From NCBI GenBank assembly GCA_039602395.1, contig JBCNJP010000025.1, positions 105,321,604 through 105,385,603 of the forward strand: DNA of 64,000 bases. Reading direction: 5' to 3'. Below the pieces are notes generated by a model, which was not told the origin of the DNA, ran no database searches, and saw only the letters and a list, made by a program, of their open reading frames with translations. Below are positions 1 to 10,606 of this stretch, one piece after another. The stretch's first letter is position 1. Each line of letters starts with the position of its first letter. The translations under genes and the position numbers were made by a program. The DNA is from Deinandra increscens subsp. villosa (Eukaryota > Streptophyta > Magnoliopsida > Asterales > Asteraceae).

Positions 1-2
1 AC

Positions 3-677
3 CTTCCGGTCAACGTCGTTCAGGACTACTCGACTATGTAAGCACCTTTTTACATCAAACTTTATTTTTGTTCTTCTGACATTCTAATTTTCATTTATGT
101 TTGTAAAACGTGCATTTACTTTGTAAACAGTGAGGTGCCGCCAGTTTCTTTTGGGTTTGATGAAGATCACGCTGAAGACTCCCAATTGATTTCCATTCCA
201 GAGCTTTTCCGAGCATTACATCAAGGAGTTGAAGCGGTATTATTACTATTACAAGTCTACTTTCGATACTTTGGCACATGTAACTTTTATACTAAAGTTT
301 AATGTTTAAAAGGGTACAACGTATACCGTTGATGGAACGATAACTGGTATTGACATGACATCTGATTGGAAATACGTCAACTGTGATGCATACAATAAGA
401 TGACATCATTCAGAGATGGACACTACTTTTGTTCTGCCTGTAAGAGGAATGTTATCAATCCACGTCAAGCGTAAGTGTGTATAGTGTTATTGCAATATTT
501 AGCTTTATTACTATATTATTAAATCAAACTGATATAGGTATAAATTGGTTTTACGGGTTTTTAATGGAGAGGAATTGGAATGTGTTCTATTCAACTCTAC
601 ATCCAAACCACTCCTTCGTATTAGTGCTGATGAGTTGCTAATGAGGAGTTTCTCAGAGGTTACTATGCTATATCCTC

Positions 678-733
<56 letters not shown>

Positions 734-896
734 AGAGGATCATTTGAGAACCAATTTGATTTGAGAACTAAAAAAAACTAATTTGAGCCACAAGTTTATT
801 TACATGTATCCCCCCTCCCATGAATTGTAGTGGTCCCCCCTGAAATTTGTGGTTGAGATTTAGTTCTCAAAATAAAAAGTTCTCATTTGAACCTAA

Positions 897-948
<52 letters not shown>

Positions 949-1782
949 CTCTGTTTAGACATATGTGTCACTTTTTACACTTATATGTACTCGATTTATC
1001 TTTGAATTTGTGTAGGGTGGTGATGATCCGCATTGGATTGCAAATTACTTGGTTGACAATTTAGTTTGTTACAAACTGAAAATTATAATTAAGATCGATG
1101 CATATAACCTTGCCCCTAACTATGGTCGTCGGTTCACTGCTTCAAAGTTAATTGATTTTGATGCTCTGGAGACGAGTAATCCAGCTCCAATTCATGATAT
1201 AGTTCCTTCAACAAGTATTGCTAGGGTGAATGTAGATGACAGTGCGAGACAAGTGTTAGAGCATGATGTTAATAATTCTTATGATGAAGCGAGTGAGATG
1301 CTTGCTAGGATACCAACACATGAATTGGATATGGTGGATGAAGCATTATGGGTACTATGTATTCCGTCAAATACACCTACATCAGCAGTTTCTGAGGTAT
1401 GTGCTCTTATGTTTTATTTAAATTTTCAGTGTTAAAATTTTATATTTTTTAAACGAGCCTATACATGATCTTTTAGGTTCTTCAAACTGATCAAGAGGAG
1501 GATTCCGGTACCTCCACAATGGGTTGTACTATAAAAGATGCTGTCATAATATGTCCCAAAGCTGTTGAAAACAATTTGGTTGTTGAAAATACTGATAAGG
1601 AGTTGAAAGATAAAGAAGTGGATTTTGGTACCTCCACAGTGTGTGTTACTACAGATGATCATTTCATACAAAGTCCTAAAGCTGTTGGAAAAAATTTGGT
1701 TGTTGAAAATACTTGTAAGGAATTTAATGCTAGCACCGCGAAGACCAAGGACCATGATGATGATGTTAAAGAAAGTCCATAA
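3..1782 (+). CDS. RPA1-like protein, C-terminal part (partial at 5' end)
   Basis: Related to the large subunit of replication protein A, which binds single-stranded DNA. Proposed exons, all with GT-AG borders and consistent phase: 3-37, 131-236, 313-470, 538-658, 1016-1396 and 1477-1782. The third and fourth encode the zinc-ribbon/OB-fold C-terminal DNA-binding region (WKYVNCDAY, then HYFCSACKRN, then YKLVLRVFNGEELECVLF). The first zinc pair reads CDAY where a second Cys is expected, so one ligand seems lost. The last exon encodes an acidic tail with two similar repeats (PKAVENNLVVENT and PKAVGKNLVVENT) and stops at 1780-1782, although similar repeat sequence continues in frame beyond, so the stop may be a mutation. 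Intron 4 holds a TA-flanked element. The gene probably belongs to a Helitron and may no longer work. Confidence 0.65.
731..900 (+). mobile_element. TA-flanked short element, family A (copy 1)
   Basis: A 170-bp element sits between two (TA)n tracts (about 680-730 and 901-946), inside intron 4 of the RPA1-like gene. It begins GGGAGAGGATCATTTGAGAAC and ends GTTCTCATTTGAACCTAACACT, so the ends are imperfect inverted repeats built on GTTCTCAAATGA. The inner part carries CCACAAGTTTATTTACATGT and a purine/pyrimidine-skewed segment shared with the copies near 32 kb. No coding capacity. Confidence 0.75.
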
Positions 1783-3177
1783 CCATTTGAAAATGTGACC
1801 AGGGACCATGATGATGCTGTTAAAGAAAGTCCACAACCAGTTGGAATAGTGCATGCCGAATCTGATGGATCAGGTTCCAGGCCAAAGGGGATGAAGAAAA
1901 CGCCCCAAACGTTACATTCAGTAGTTCATGTTCTGCTTTTTCAAATCCTGCAACCAAAACTTGCGTCTTAACACGAGTGAGTTTTTAGCTATCGGTATGC
2001 TTAGTAGTCTTATGGAACTAAGAATAACATTGTCGCGTTGTTTTCGTATGTCTTTATGACATTGTCTCATCGTTTTCTTATGTCTGTTAAATTTTTAATG
2101 ACATGAACTGAATTTAAACTATGGTGTTTATAAGTTTTCATGAAACTCAAATGAATTATATAGGAACCCACTATAGCAACATTCAAAGACAACTGTAATA
2201 TGAACAGAATATTCAGCATCATACAGTGCAAACAAGAACCCATAAAAAAAAAACTTGTGTACCTTCAATACGAGAATGGAAATTTCCGAAGCCAACCCAG
2301 TAGAGATAGTCATTCACAGGGGTCAAATCGTATACATTAAGATACAACAAAGCATCATCGTTCTCTCCACTCCTATGATATCCCGGCAAATTTATGGGAA
2401 ATAGCCGCATTGTAAATTGTTATATGTATTCACACAAACATAAGCCCCACTTCGCCCCTCCCAATTCTTTCTCCGGTGAGGTGAAGATTATCAGTGTAAA
2501 ACCTAAATTTGAACCTTACAAAACCCTAAAAACAAAATCCAATATTTCAAGTGATGGAGAAATTAAAAGGCAAATCAGGATAAGATTCGGTAAAGTAGAG
2601 CTGAAAAATCAATAATTGGTTTACAGTCTTACATCTATTTGAGTTGCAGGTTGAACACCAAGTGACGATGGGGTTCTGTGTGTTTGAGAGAGAGGTCCAC
2701 AAGGATGACAACTTTAGATGGTCTTATTATTTAAATTTGAGTGAATTATTTCTTGCCTTGGAAAAAACAATTATATGCTAAACAAATGGATATTCTCTTA
2801 TCATTAACATTAATATTAATATTAAATTTTTTTAGAAATATATGTTAGAATACCTCTGTAAGTAACAAAGTGTGCGTATTAGACTTATAGTAATTATGTA
2901 TAAGTTTCACGACCCTAAAAATCTTAGGCCATACCATTTGCAATCTTGCTTGTCATGCTAAATCAGCAACCCAAAAAGGAAATTAGACCCAAACAGAATA
3001 TTTTAATTTTTAACATTTATTTGTAACTATGTGAGAGTACTTGACACATAATTTTGTTTTTTTCTTAATGTTTATAAGTTGTTAAATTAGAATTTATAAA
3101 ATTAACTTCAATAAGTAGGATTTGTTTTGCCAAAAAATCATATTGCGAAACTCGGTCACCGACCGGGTATGAAGCTA

Positions 3178-3260
3178 GTCATAGTGATCCCACCTGAAAT
3201 TAATGGTTGAGATTAGGTTCTAATTCTCATAACAAAAGGTTCTCATTTAAACCTAACCTT
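3178..3260 (+). mobile_element. TA-flanked element, family A, right-half fragment
   Basis: This matches the right half of the family A copy at 731-900 (GTGATCCCACCTGAAATTAATG, then GGTTCTCATTTAAACCTAACC) and runs into a (TA)n tract. It starts abruptly at the proposed Helitron 3' end, so the left half was probably separated by the Helitron insertion. Confidence 0.6.
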
Positions 3261-3273
3261 ATATATATATATA

Positions 3274-3831
3274 GTGTGAAAGTTCAAATACAAAGGGCTT
3301 TTTTCGTGAGAAATGTAGGAAGTCATCTCAACCATTGATCTAAGAAATCAATGGTTCAGATTTAGTCCAGATCTAATTCAAAAACAAGAAAAAAAAAATT
3401 AAACGTGAAAAGAGCTGGAGGGGTAGAATTGATATAGCTTACAATTCTTGACTTTTTTCAAGTTCCCCCAGTTTTTTTAAACGTCCATAACTTTTTTATA
3501 CGACATTATTTTTTACAAAAATTTCATCATAATTTCGAGCATTTTTATTCTCTTTAATTCGAGTATAGTATTGATATACTTTTTAAAGAAAAAAACTTTT
3601 TTTTTAAGTCCGTCTATGTATTCTCGTATAACTTGTGTGGTTATGAAATATAACTTGCGTGATTATGAAATATAACTTGTGTGATTATTGAATGTAGCTT
3701 GCGTGATTATTGAATGTAGTTTGCGTGATTATCAATATAACTTGCGTGATTATCATCAAACACGCGCGAACAAATTTACCCTCACTTTGTACCTTCGCAC
3801 GAAAACAACCCTTTGTACAATAATTTTTCCC
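3274..3831 (+). mobile_element. TA-flanked element, family B
   Basis: A 558-bp element between TA tracts. The left end (GTGTGAAAGTTCAAATACAA, then AGGGCTTTTTTCGTGAGAA) is an imperfect inverted match of the right end (TTCGCACGAAAACAACCCTT, then TGTACAATAATTTTTCCC). It has a subterminal hairpin (CCATTGATCT ... AATCAATGG, about 3331-3355). The module around 3485-3570 (CATAACTTTTTTATACGACA) is also found in the foldback element near 61 kb. At about 3625-3760 a unit of about 20 bp resembling AACTTGCGTGATTAT is repeated five to seven times. No coding capacity. Confidence 0.7.
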
Positions 3832-3839
3832 TATATATA

Positions 3840-4842
3840 CTCTTGAAAAATGATCTCTTATTGAAAAATTGACAAAGTTGCTAAGTGTTTTCAAAACGTC
3901 AACATCCTTACTATCAGGAGTTTATTACCCAACTAGTCCATTAGTTTTAAACCAATTGTATGTGATATCTAAACAATTAAAGGATTTTTCATATATGGCG
4001 TCACATTTTCCCGACATGGTTAAACCAATAAAAAAAATGACCAAGTATTTTTATGAGATGACGACGGTTATTACTTGTGCCGCCACCTTACACCCTTGCA
4101 TAAATGTGGGTGCGACCTAAACGTTGCATAAATATATGTTACGCTTTGGATGTGTATACCATTGACGAAAACATTGATGTAAATTTAAAAAATAAATTTA
4201 ATCAAGATCTTACAAACTTATTTGATGTGTATGTTGCTAAGTTTGGTCAAACATCAACCATTCATGAAGCTATGAGGCAACAAAACAACATTCGGATGCG
4301 GGTGCTAGTAGTAGCACCGATCAATTTGTGGACTTGTACAACATGTTTTCAAACACTAATGCTAAAAGGCAAAGGGGTAACACTCCGAGTAGCGAACTCG
4401 GAAGGTATGTGGGGAACGATTTTCTATCGGGGATTGGGATGGCGGGTTTTAAAAACTTAGATATGTTGGCTTGGTGAAAAGCAAAGAAATATAGTTTTCC
4501 CGTGCTTTCCATCATGGCCCGAGATTTACTAACGGCCCAAGCTTCCACGATAGCTTCAGAGTCGGCTTTTTCTGTTAGTTGTAGGGTGATATCGGTGAAA
4601 GGACAAGGCTTACTCCGGCTTTGGTTGAGATGTCTATATGTTTGAAGGATTACTTAGATGGTGTGGAAATGATTCAAAACGTTGCTACATTTAAAGGAGT
4701 TGAAGGAGAGTTAGAGTACGAAGGCAACTTGTACGAAGAGAAAGTTGCTAGTGGATTGACCCTGGGAATGACTGATGATGAAGCCGGATGGGAATACTAC
4801 TTGAGGTCCGGTTCATCTGGCTCGGGGGAGTCGAACGAGTGA
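3840..4842 (+). pseudogene. hAT transposase remnant, C-terminal part
   Basis: Three frames together give the C-terminal half of a plant hAT (zf-BED/RICESLEEPER-like) transposase. A segment resembling SGVYYPTSPLVLNQLY is followed by KFNQDLTNLFDVYVAKFG and then the hAT dimerisation region (LLTAQASTIASESAFSV, with the usual start of the WWKAKKYSFPVLS type). Frameshifts occur near 4100 and 4320-4460, and again near 4600 just before the final ORF (4621-4842). The N-terminal BED finger and the first catalytic Asp region are missing or out of view. This is a dead copy; the family assignment is secure, the exact borders are not. Confidence 0.75.
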
Positions 4843-5413
4843 ACGAAACCAATTTGCAACGAAGATTCGAACAATAAAGATAAATTAGTTTGGTGTGTTT
4901 TCTATTCAAGTATGCAATAAAAAGTGAAGTTTATTTTTTCGTTTTTTTATAAGCTTTTGTTGATTTTTTAAGAAAAAAAAAAGTACAGTTGGCCATAACC
5001 GAAAAAACGATTACTCCAACTACTCCGTCGTAACCGGTTCTCACCCGGTCTCTAACCGGTTTCAGGGGGGGCTACTCCGCAGAACCCGGTTTGTGCACTA
5101 ACTGGTTTTTCTTTTGCTATTCAGTAACCGGAACCAATTACGAAATTTAACCAGTTTGTGCACATCTACATATAACAAAACATATAAACAATATTAAAGT
5201 TAACTAAAGTATGTATGTTTAATATTTTAAGTTTTGAAAATATTTTTACTTATTTTAACTTTTTTGGTAATCTATTAGTTAATTGTTTTAAGAAAAAGTA
5301 AAATAAAAAAAATAAAAAGAATAATTAGAATCACACATTTGGTCATTTAAAAAGTGCCGGAGAATTATCATATATAAACAATTAATAGAAATAATTATTT
5401 TTTGTTGTGAAAA
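4843..5413. other. AT-rich non-coding DNA with ACCGGTT motifs
   Basis: No gene is visible. At about 5030-5160 the motif ACCGGTT/AACCGGTT occurs several times, separated by short spacers. Such repeated motifs would fit the subterminal zone of the adjacent hAT element, but no matching terminal inverted repeat was found. Confidence 0.4.
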
Positions 5414-5418
5414 GAACA

Positions 5419-5786
5419 TGTTAGAAATAACAATGAAATTGGATCGAATGCTAAAGTTTTATTGATAGTAAACTGATACAAGAGAATCAGAATTACAAAA
5501 GAAGAAAACTGGAACTATCAATTTGATCTCACACACTCTCACACGAAGAACCCTAATCTGAGCTCCTTATAGACGATCGTTATTCGACCGTTAGTGACGT
5601 CACCATAAATCTGTTAAGAAAACAGAAAAAGATACACCACAGCCCTTGAAGTTTAGATTAGTTACCAAATACACCCCGCATCACTTAAAACGTAAAGAAA
5701 GATAAGTTCCAGTTGACCCGGTTATCAACGCAAGTTCGATCCACAGTTACAGCATTCTCACCTTTAAATTTCTTATTTAACCAACA
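5419..5786 (-). repeat. Copia 3' LTR (left in the window)
   Basis: This 368-bp direct repeat matches 15017-15384 with about five differences. TG...CA ends, preceded by the target duplication GAACA. It is the 3' LTR because the element reads on the minus strand. Confidence 0.95.
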
Positions 5787-5947
5787 ACCTCCACCTTGAG
5801 ATTGCTGGAACATCACAGCCTTAAATCAATCCTACTATGCTCTAGCCAACAATGAGCAACAGCGGACCCTGGTCTTGAATACCCGAAAGTGGCAAGAACA
5901 CAATCTGATTAACCTAAAGCTGTTGACTTTATTCACAAATATACCCT

Positions 5948-7753
5948 TTAACCAATACCCATACCTGTAACCAGCTTCTCAAATACTGTACCAGGTAAGG
6001 CCTTTGTCAATGCATCTGCTTGGTTTAACTTGGTATCCACATACTTAACAGCAATTTCCCTGCTCTCAATTACATCCCTTATGAAGTGCAGTTTGACATT
6101 GATATGCTTAGTCCTTTCATGGTACATTTGATTCTTTGAAAGAGCTAAGGCACCTTGATTATCACAAAGAACTTCTGCTCTACACTTTGTGATTCCCAAT
6201 TCTTCAGAAAAACCCTTCAACCATATTGCTTCCTTAATAGCTTCTGTCAAAGCAATATATTCACTTTCAGTTGAAGAAAGAGCCACAATTCTCTGAAGAG
6301 TTGACTTCCAGCTCACTGTATTATTCAACACCTTGAAAACATATCCAGTCACTGATCTTCCTTTATCCATGTCTTTAGCAAAATCTGCATCAACATACCC
6401 TTGAACTTCATTGTCAATCTGATTATCACAACAAAAAACCAGACCATGACTCCTTGTACCATTCAAATACCTGAGAATCCACTTAACTATTTCCCAGTGT
6501 TTCTTCCCTGGATTTGACAGATACCTACTAACTATGCTCACAGCATAGGCAATATCAGGTCTTGTACAGACCATGATATACATGAGGCTTCCAACAGCAC
6601 TTGAATAAGGAATATTATTCATCCTGTCTTTCTCTTCCTGACTATCTGGACAATCAGCTTTAGACACCTTAAAATGATGTGCTATTGGAGTAACAACAGG
6701 TTTGGACAGATGCATATTATACACCTTTAAGATCTTCTCTACATATCCTTGTTGTGTCAAGAAAACCTTCCCATTCTTTCTGTCTCTTCTGATTTCCATT
6801 CCCAGTATTTTTCTGGCACAACCCAGTTCTTTCATTTCAAATGCTTTCATTAACATTTTCTTTGTAATGTTAATCTGCTCCATACTATCACAAGCAATTA
6901 ACATATCATCTACATACAGGAGAAGATAAATGTACCTTTGCTTTCTGTATTCACAATAGTACACACATGGATCATATGAGCTTCTTGTAAACTGATTTCT
7001 TAGCATATGCTCATCAAATTTCCTGTACCACTGTCTTGGGGACTGTTTAAGCCCATACAGTGATTTTTTCAACAAACAGACTTTATTTTCATGCCCCCTC
7101 AGTTCATAACCCTTTGGTTGCTTCATATAAATGTTCTCATCAAGATCACCATGTAAAAAAGCTGTTTTTACATCCATTTGCTCCAGTTCTAGATTGTATT
7201 TAGCAACCAAAGATAATATGATCCTTATTGAGGTATGTCTTACCACTGGTGAGTAGATTTCAGTATAATCAATCCCTGCCCTTTGAGTGAATCCTTTGGC
7301 AACCAACCTTGCCTTATGCCTTGGCTTTTCCACTCCTGGTATCCCTTCTTTCAACTTATAAAGCCACTTACATTCAACCGGTTTTTGTCCTACTGGTTTA
7401 TCCACAAGAATCCAGGTTTTATTTTTCTTTAAGGATTCCATTTCATCATCCATGGCCTTAATCCATTCCTGACTTGATTCATGTGTTACAGCTTCATCAT
7501 AAGTCAAAGGTTCACAAGTATCTGCTTCTTCTGCAATATGAAATACAAACGCAGAAACATCATCTTGCCCATACCTGACAGGTTTATTGATAACCCTCTT
7601 TTGCCTATCTCTTGTTAGTTGATAGTTATGAACTGGTTCTTCTTCACTATCACTAACCACTTCTGGTGTGTTTTCACCAGACTGATCACCATCTGTATCT
7701 ACTTGAGTATCCTGAATATCTTCTTCACCAGTTGCCCTTTTTCTCTTAAACTG
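5948..7753 (-). pseudogene. Copia polyprotein, RT and RNase H part
   Basis: This open frame continues the integrase frame after a single TAG at 7754-7756. Reading from 7753 down, an acidic linker is followed by the copia RT start (WILVDKPVGQKPVECKWLYK), the KARLVAKGFTQ motif, the catalytic YVDDMLIA, and a C-terminal RNase H with DADFAKDMDKGRSVTGYVF and STESEYIALTEA. The stop lies at the element end, just before the left LTR and purine tract. The domains look intact. Translation would need readthrough of the TAG, or this copy is dead. Confidence 0.9.
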
Positions 7754-9478
7754 CTACACCTCAATCTGAAATTCCTTTTCTGACTTTCTATTTTTACCCT
7801 TTTCATCAGATTTACTTCCAAGAGTGTCTTTATACATAGATTGTTCCTGGAATATTACATCTCTACTGATGATGATTTTGGGACTAACATCTTCACATCT
7901 CCATAACCTATACCCCTTTACCCCATTGGGATATCCTACCATAATGCACTTATGGGCTCTTGGTTCTAATTTTCCTTGTCTAACATGTGCATAAACAACT
8001 GAACCAAATACTCTTAAATCATCATAGTTAGGAACTTTACCTGACCACATTTCAAATGGAGTCTTCATTCCTATGGCAGAAGAAGGTGATAAATTGACCA
8101 GATATGCAGCTGTTGACACTGCTTCTCCCCAAAAAACCTTTGGCAGCCCTGAACTAGATAACAGGCATCTCACTTTGTTCAAAAGTGTCCTGTTCATCCT
8201 CTCAGCTAAACCATTTTGCTGAGGGGTGCCAGGAATTGTATAATGTCTAGCTATCCCATGAGTCTTACACATGCCTTTAAACTCCTGATTACAGAATTCA
8301 AGACCATTATCAAATCTTATTTTCTTAACTCTTTTCCCTGTTTGATTTTCTACTAAGATTCTCCATTCATTGAACTTCATAAAAGCCTCTGACTTGTGCT
8401 TTAGGAGTATAACCCATACCTTCCTAGAATAGTCATTTATTATACTAAAAAAATACCTTGAACCACCCAAGGAATTGACCCTTGTAGGACCCCACAAATC
8501 AGTATGAATATAGTCAAGAATACCCTTTGACTCATGTTTTCCCTTAGTGAATCTCACCTTATGAGCTTTGCCATATACACAATGTTCACAGAAATCCAGG
8601 TCAGTATTTACCAAACCTTTCAACACTCCATGCTTATTGAGTTCAATTAAACCCTGCCCACTTATATGTCCCATCCTTTGATGCCATAAATTTGCAGTAT
8701 TGATTTGTACATTATGAGCAACACCTTTGTCTTTCATGACCACTTTACCATCAAAAATATAAATGTTATTATTTTTTCTAGTACCTTGTAGAACTACCAT
8801 TGATCCACTCACCACTTTGGCTTTACCATGCTTTAAATTCACATTGTAACCAGCATCTTCTAGGGTTCCCAGGGATATCAAATTCCTGGATAGTTGAGGA
8901 ATATACTTCACATTGGATAATTTGAATTCTTGTCCACCATGTTGCTTGAGTATTACCTCCCCAACACCTTTTATCACACGGGACCTATCATCTCCTAAGT
9001 GAACTTCTCCAAGATTAACCATCTTCAATTTGCAGAATAGATCTTGACATGGACTCATGTGGTAGGAACACCCTGAGTCCATGATCCATTCCCTTTTAAC
9101 CTGATCACTGGTTATAGCTATTACCTCAGCACTTTCATAGCCATCTAATGAGCCTTCAGGAGAATTCTGCACATTCTGCACATTATTTCCATAATTCCCC
9201 TTATACCCTTGACTGTGATCATGTTTCTTTTTCCTTCTTTCTGGGCAATCCTTCTTCAAATGTTTCTCTGAACCACATACAAAACATTTTCTCTTAAATC
9301 TTGTACCAGATTTTGACCTTGATTGACCCTTATTTTTCCCATTTCTTTGTTCAGTTCTACCCCTCACTACAAGCCCATTTCCAGAGTCATCAACCTCATC
9401 AGACTTTTTCTTGAGTTCTCTGGACTTCAATGCTGATAACACCTCATCCATTGTCAAGGATTCCCTGCCATACATCAT
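7754..9478 (-). pseudogene. Copia polyprotein: zinc knuckle, protease, integrase
   Basis: Reading from 9478: the tail of gag (MYGRESLTMDEVLSALKS), a CCHC zinc knuckle (CFVCGSEKHLKKDCPE), an aspartic protease (WIMDSGCSYHMSP), the GAG-pre-integrase His/Cys region (LWHQRMGHISG ... CEHCVYGK) and an integrase core (DYIHTDLWGP, FDNGLEFCNQ, HYTIPGTPQQNGLAERMNRT). The frame ends in TAG at 7754-7756, in phase with the downstream RT frame. Upstream it is cut from the rest of gag by the CACTA insertion at 9483. Confidence 0.92.
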
Positions 9479-10125
9479 GGTACACTACTACAAAAATGGC
9501 CTTTCTTGACGCTTTTTGCGTGTCAAGAAAGGGCCCAGATGACGCGCAAAAAAGCGTCAAGGAAGGCAGGGTCAAGAATCCTCTTGACGCGCAAAATGCG
9601 CGTCATCCCATTTATGACGCGCAAACGATGACACGCAAAAAAGCGTCATAAATTTGTGTCATAAATAAGCGTCAAGGAAGCCCCCGTCATAAATCTTCTT
9701 ATGACACGCTTTTTTGCGCGTCATGGTTTTTAAAAAAAATTAAAAAAAAATATTTGTTTGTAAAATCACTAATTTCCCGATTAATAACAATTAACCTCAT
9801 AATACAAAATAAAATACACTTGTAGTAAAATTATACATTTCATATATAGAGCAAACATTACAAAGTTAACATTAATTTACAAGTAACATTCAACAATACT
9901 TCCCAGCTGTTCATCCCACGTCCCTTCAATTGATGCCAAGTCCAGCAAAAAAGCAGCTTCATCTAACAAAATCTGCACTTATAACAGCAAACAATGGAAC
10001 CGGCAAAAAAGCAGCTTCATATAACAAACCCATAACAGCAGACAATGGAACCAACAAGGCGCATGTACAACAAAATGGGGAAACAAATTTTTGTAAAAAA
10101 CGAGAAGAACAGATTCCGGACTTAC

Positions 10126-10208
10126 AGAGATCAGATTCAAGAATATGATGTTGGCCTCTGGTACTCCTTTCTTTAAAAGCAAAGAATTAGCCTCAACAAT
10201 TGAATATC
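10126..10208 (-). pseudogene. Captured exon of a uracil phosphoribosyltransferase gene
   Basis: The 83-bp exon reads GYSIVEANSLLLKKGVPEANI and then IFLNLIS, close to the UPRT segment that follows the substrate-binding loop in plant uridine kinase/UPRT proteins. It keeps an AG acceptor (TTTGTTCAG) upstream and a GTAAGT donor downstream, so genomic DNA with introns was captured rather than cDNA. Nothing else of the gene was recognised, so it cannot make the enzyme. Confidence 0.75.
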
Positions 10209-10474
10209 CTGAACAAATAACTTGCAATTATCAGCACAAACACATTCTGAGAATGGGACTAAGCAACACTGTTTAAAGTATCGCATTTGCTGCATGATCC
10301 TTATTAAGTTAACCTGTCTAGATCAATCCAAGGTTATCAATAGCTACGTAAGTTAGTTATAACATTTGTGTTTTCTCCATCCAATTCTCTAACTATTATA
10401 TTCAATTGCACAATTAATATGTCTTGAAAATTATGGATGAAAATTGCATTTTACACTTTAAAAATGTTACTTAC

Positions 10475-10606
10475 AAACTGAACTCCTGTGTCATTAAGTA
10501 CACCAACACCAGCAGAAGCAAAATTGGCACCAACAAATAACTTTTCACCTGTAAGAGCTGGACTCAAGTATGGCAATGTTGTCTCTTCGCCAATGGCTTG
10601 GCTTGA
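10475..10606 (-). pseudogene. Captured exon of a GDSL esterase/lipase gene
   Basis: The segment reads SQAIGEETTLPYLSPALTGE and then KLFVGANFASAGVGVLNDTG, the block II region (GANFASAG) of plant GDSL esterases/lipases. It ends in VQF and a GTAAGT donor (10469-10474). The catalytic Ser (block I) and His (block V) exons were not found. A gene fragment carried by the CACTA element. Confidence 0.8.

Larger units (their letters stand above)
1..3177 (+). mobile_element. Probable Helitron, 3' portion with RPA1-like gene
   Basis: The 3' boundary is proposed at 3177. A hairpin at 3150-3168 (ACTCGGTC, short loop, GACCGGGT) is followed about ten bases later by CTAG and then T, the classic Helitron 3' end (hairpin, CTRR, insertion between A and T). 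The DNA right after it, from 3178, resumes in the middle of a family A TA-flanked element, as expected if the Helitron inserted into one. Plant Helitrons often carry RPA1-like genes, and one lies on the same strand at 3-1782. The 5' end and any Rep/helicase gene are outside the window. I see no further gene in 1783-3145, which is AT-rich with short ORFs only. The hairpin, CTAG and RPA gene are seen; the Helitron identity is inferred. Confidence 0.6.

Noticed and set aside
2128..2410. Overlapping 60-codon frames on the minus strand
   Set aside because: No family resemblance and no splice-linked neighbours; probably chance frames in Helitron DNA.
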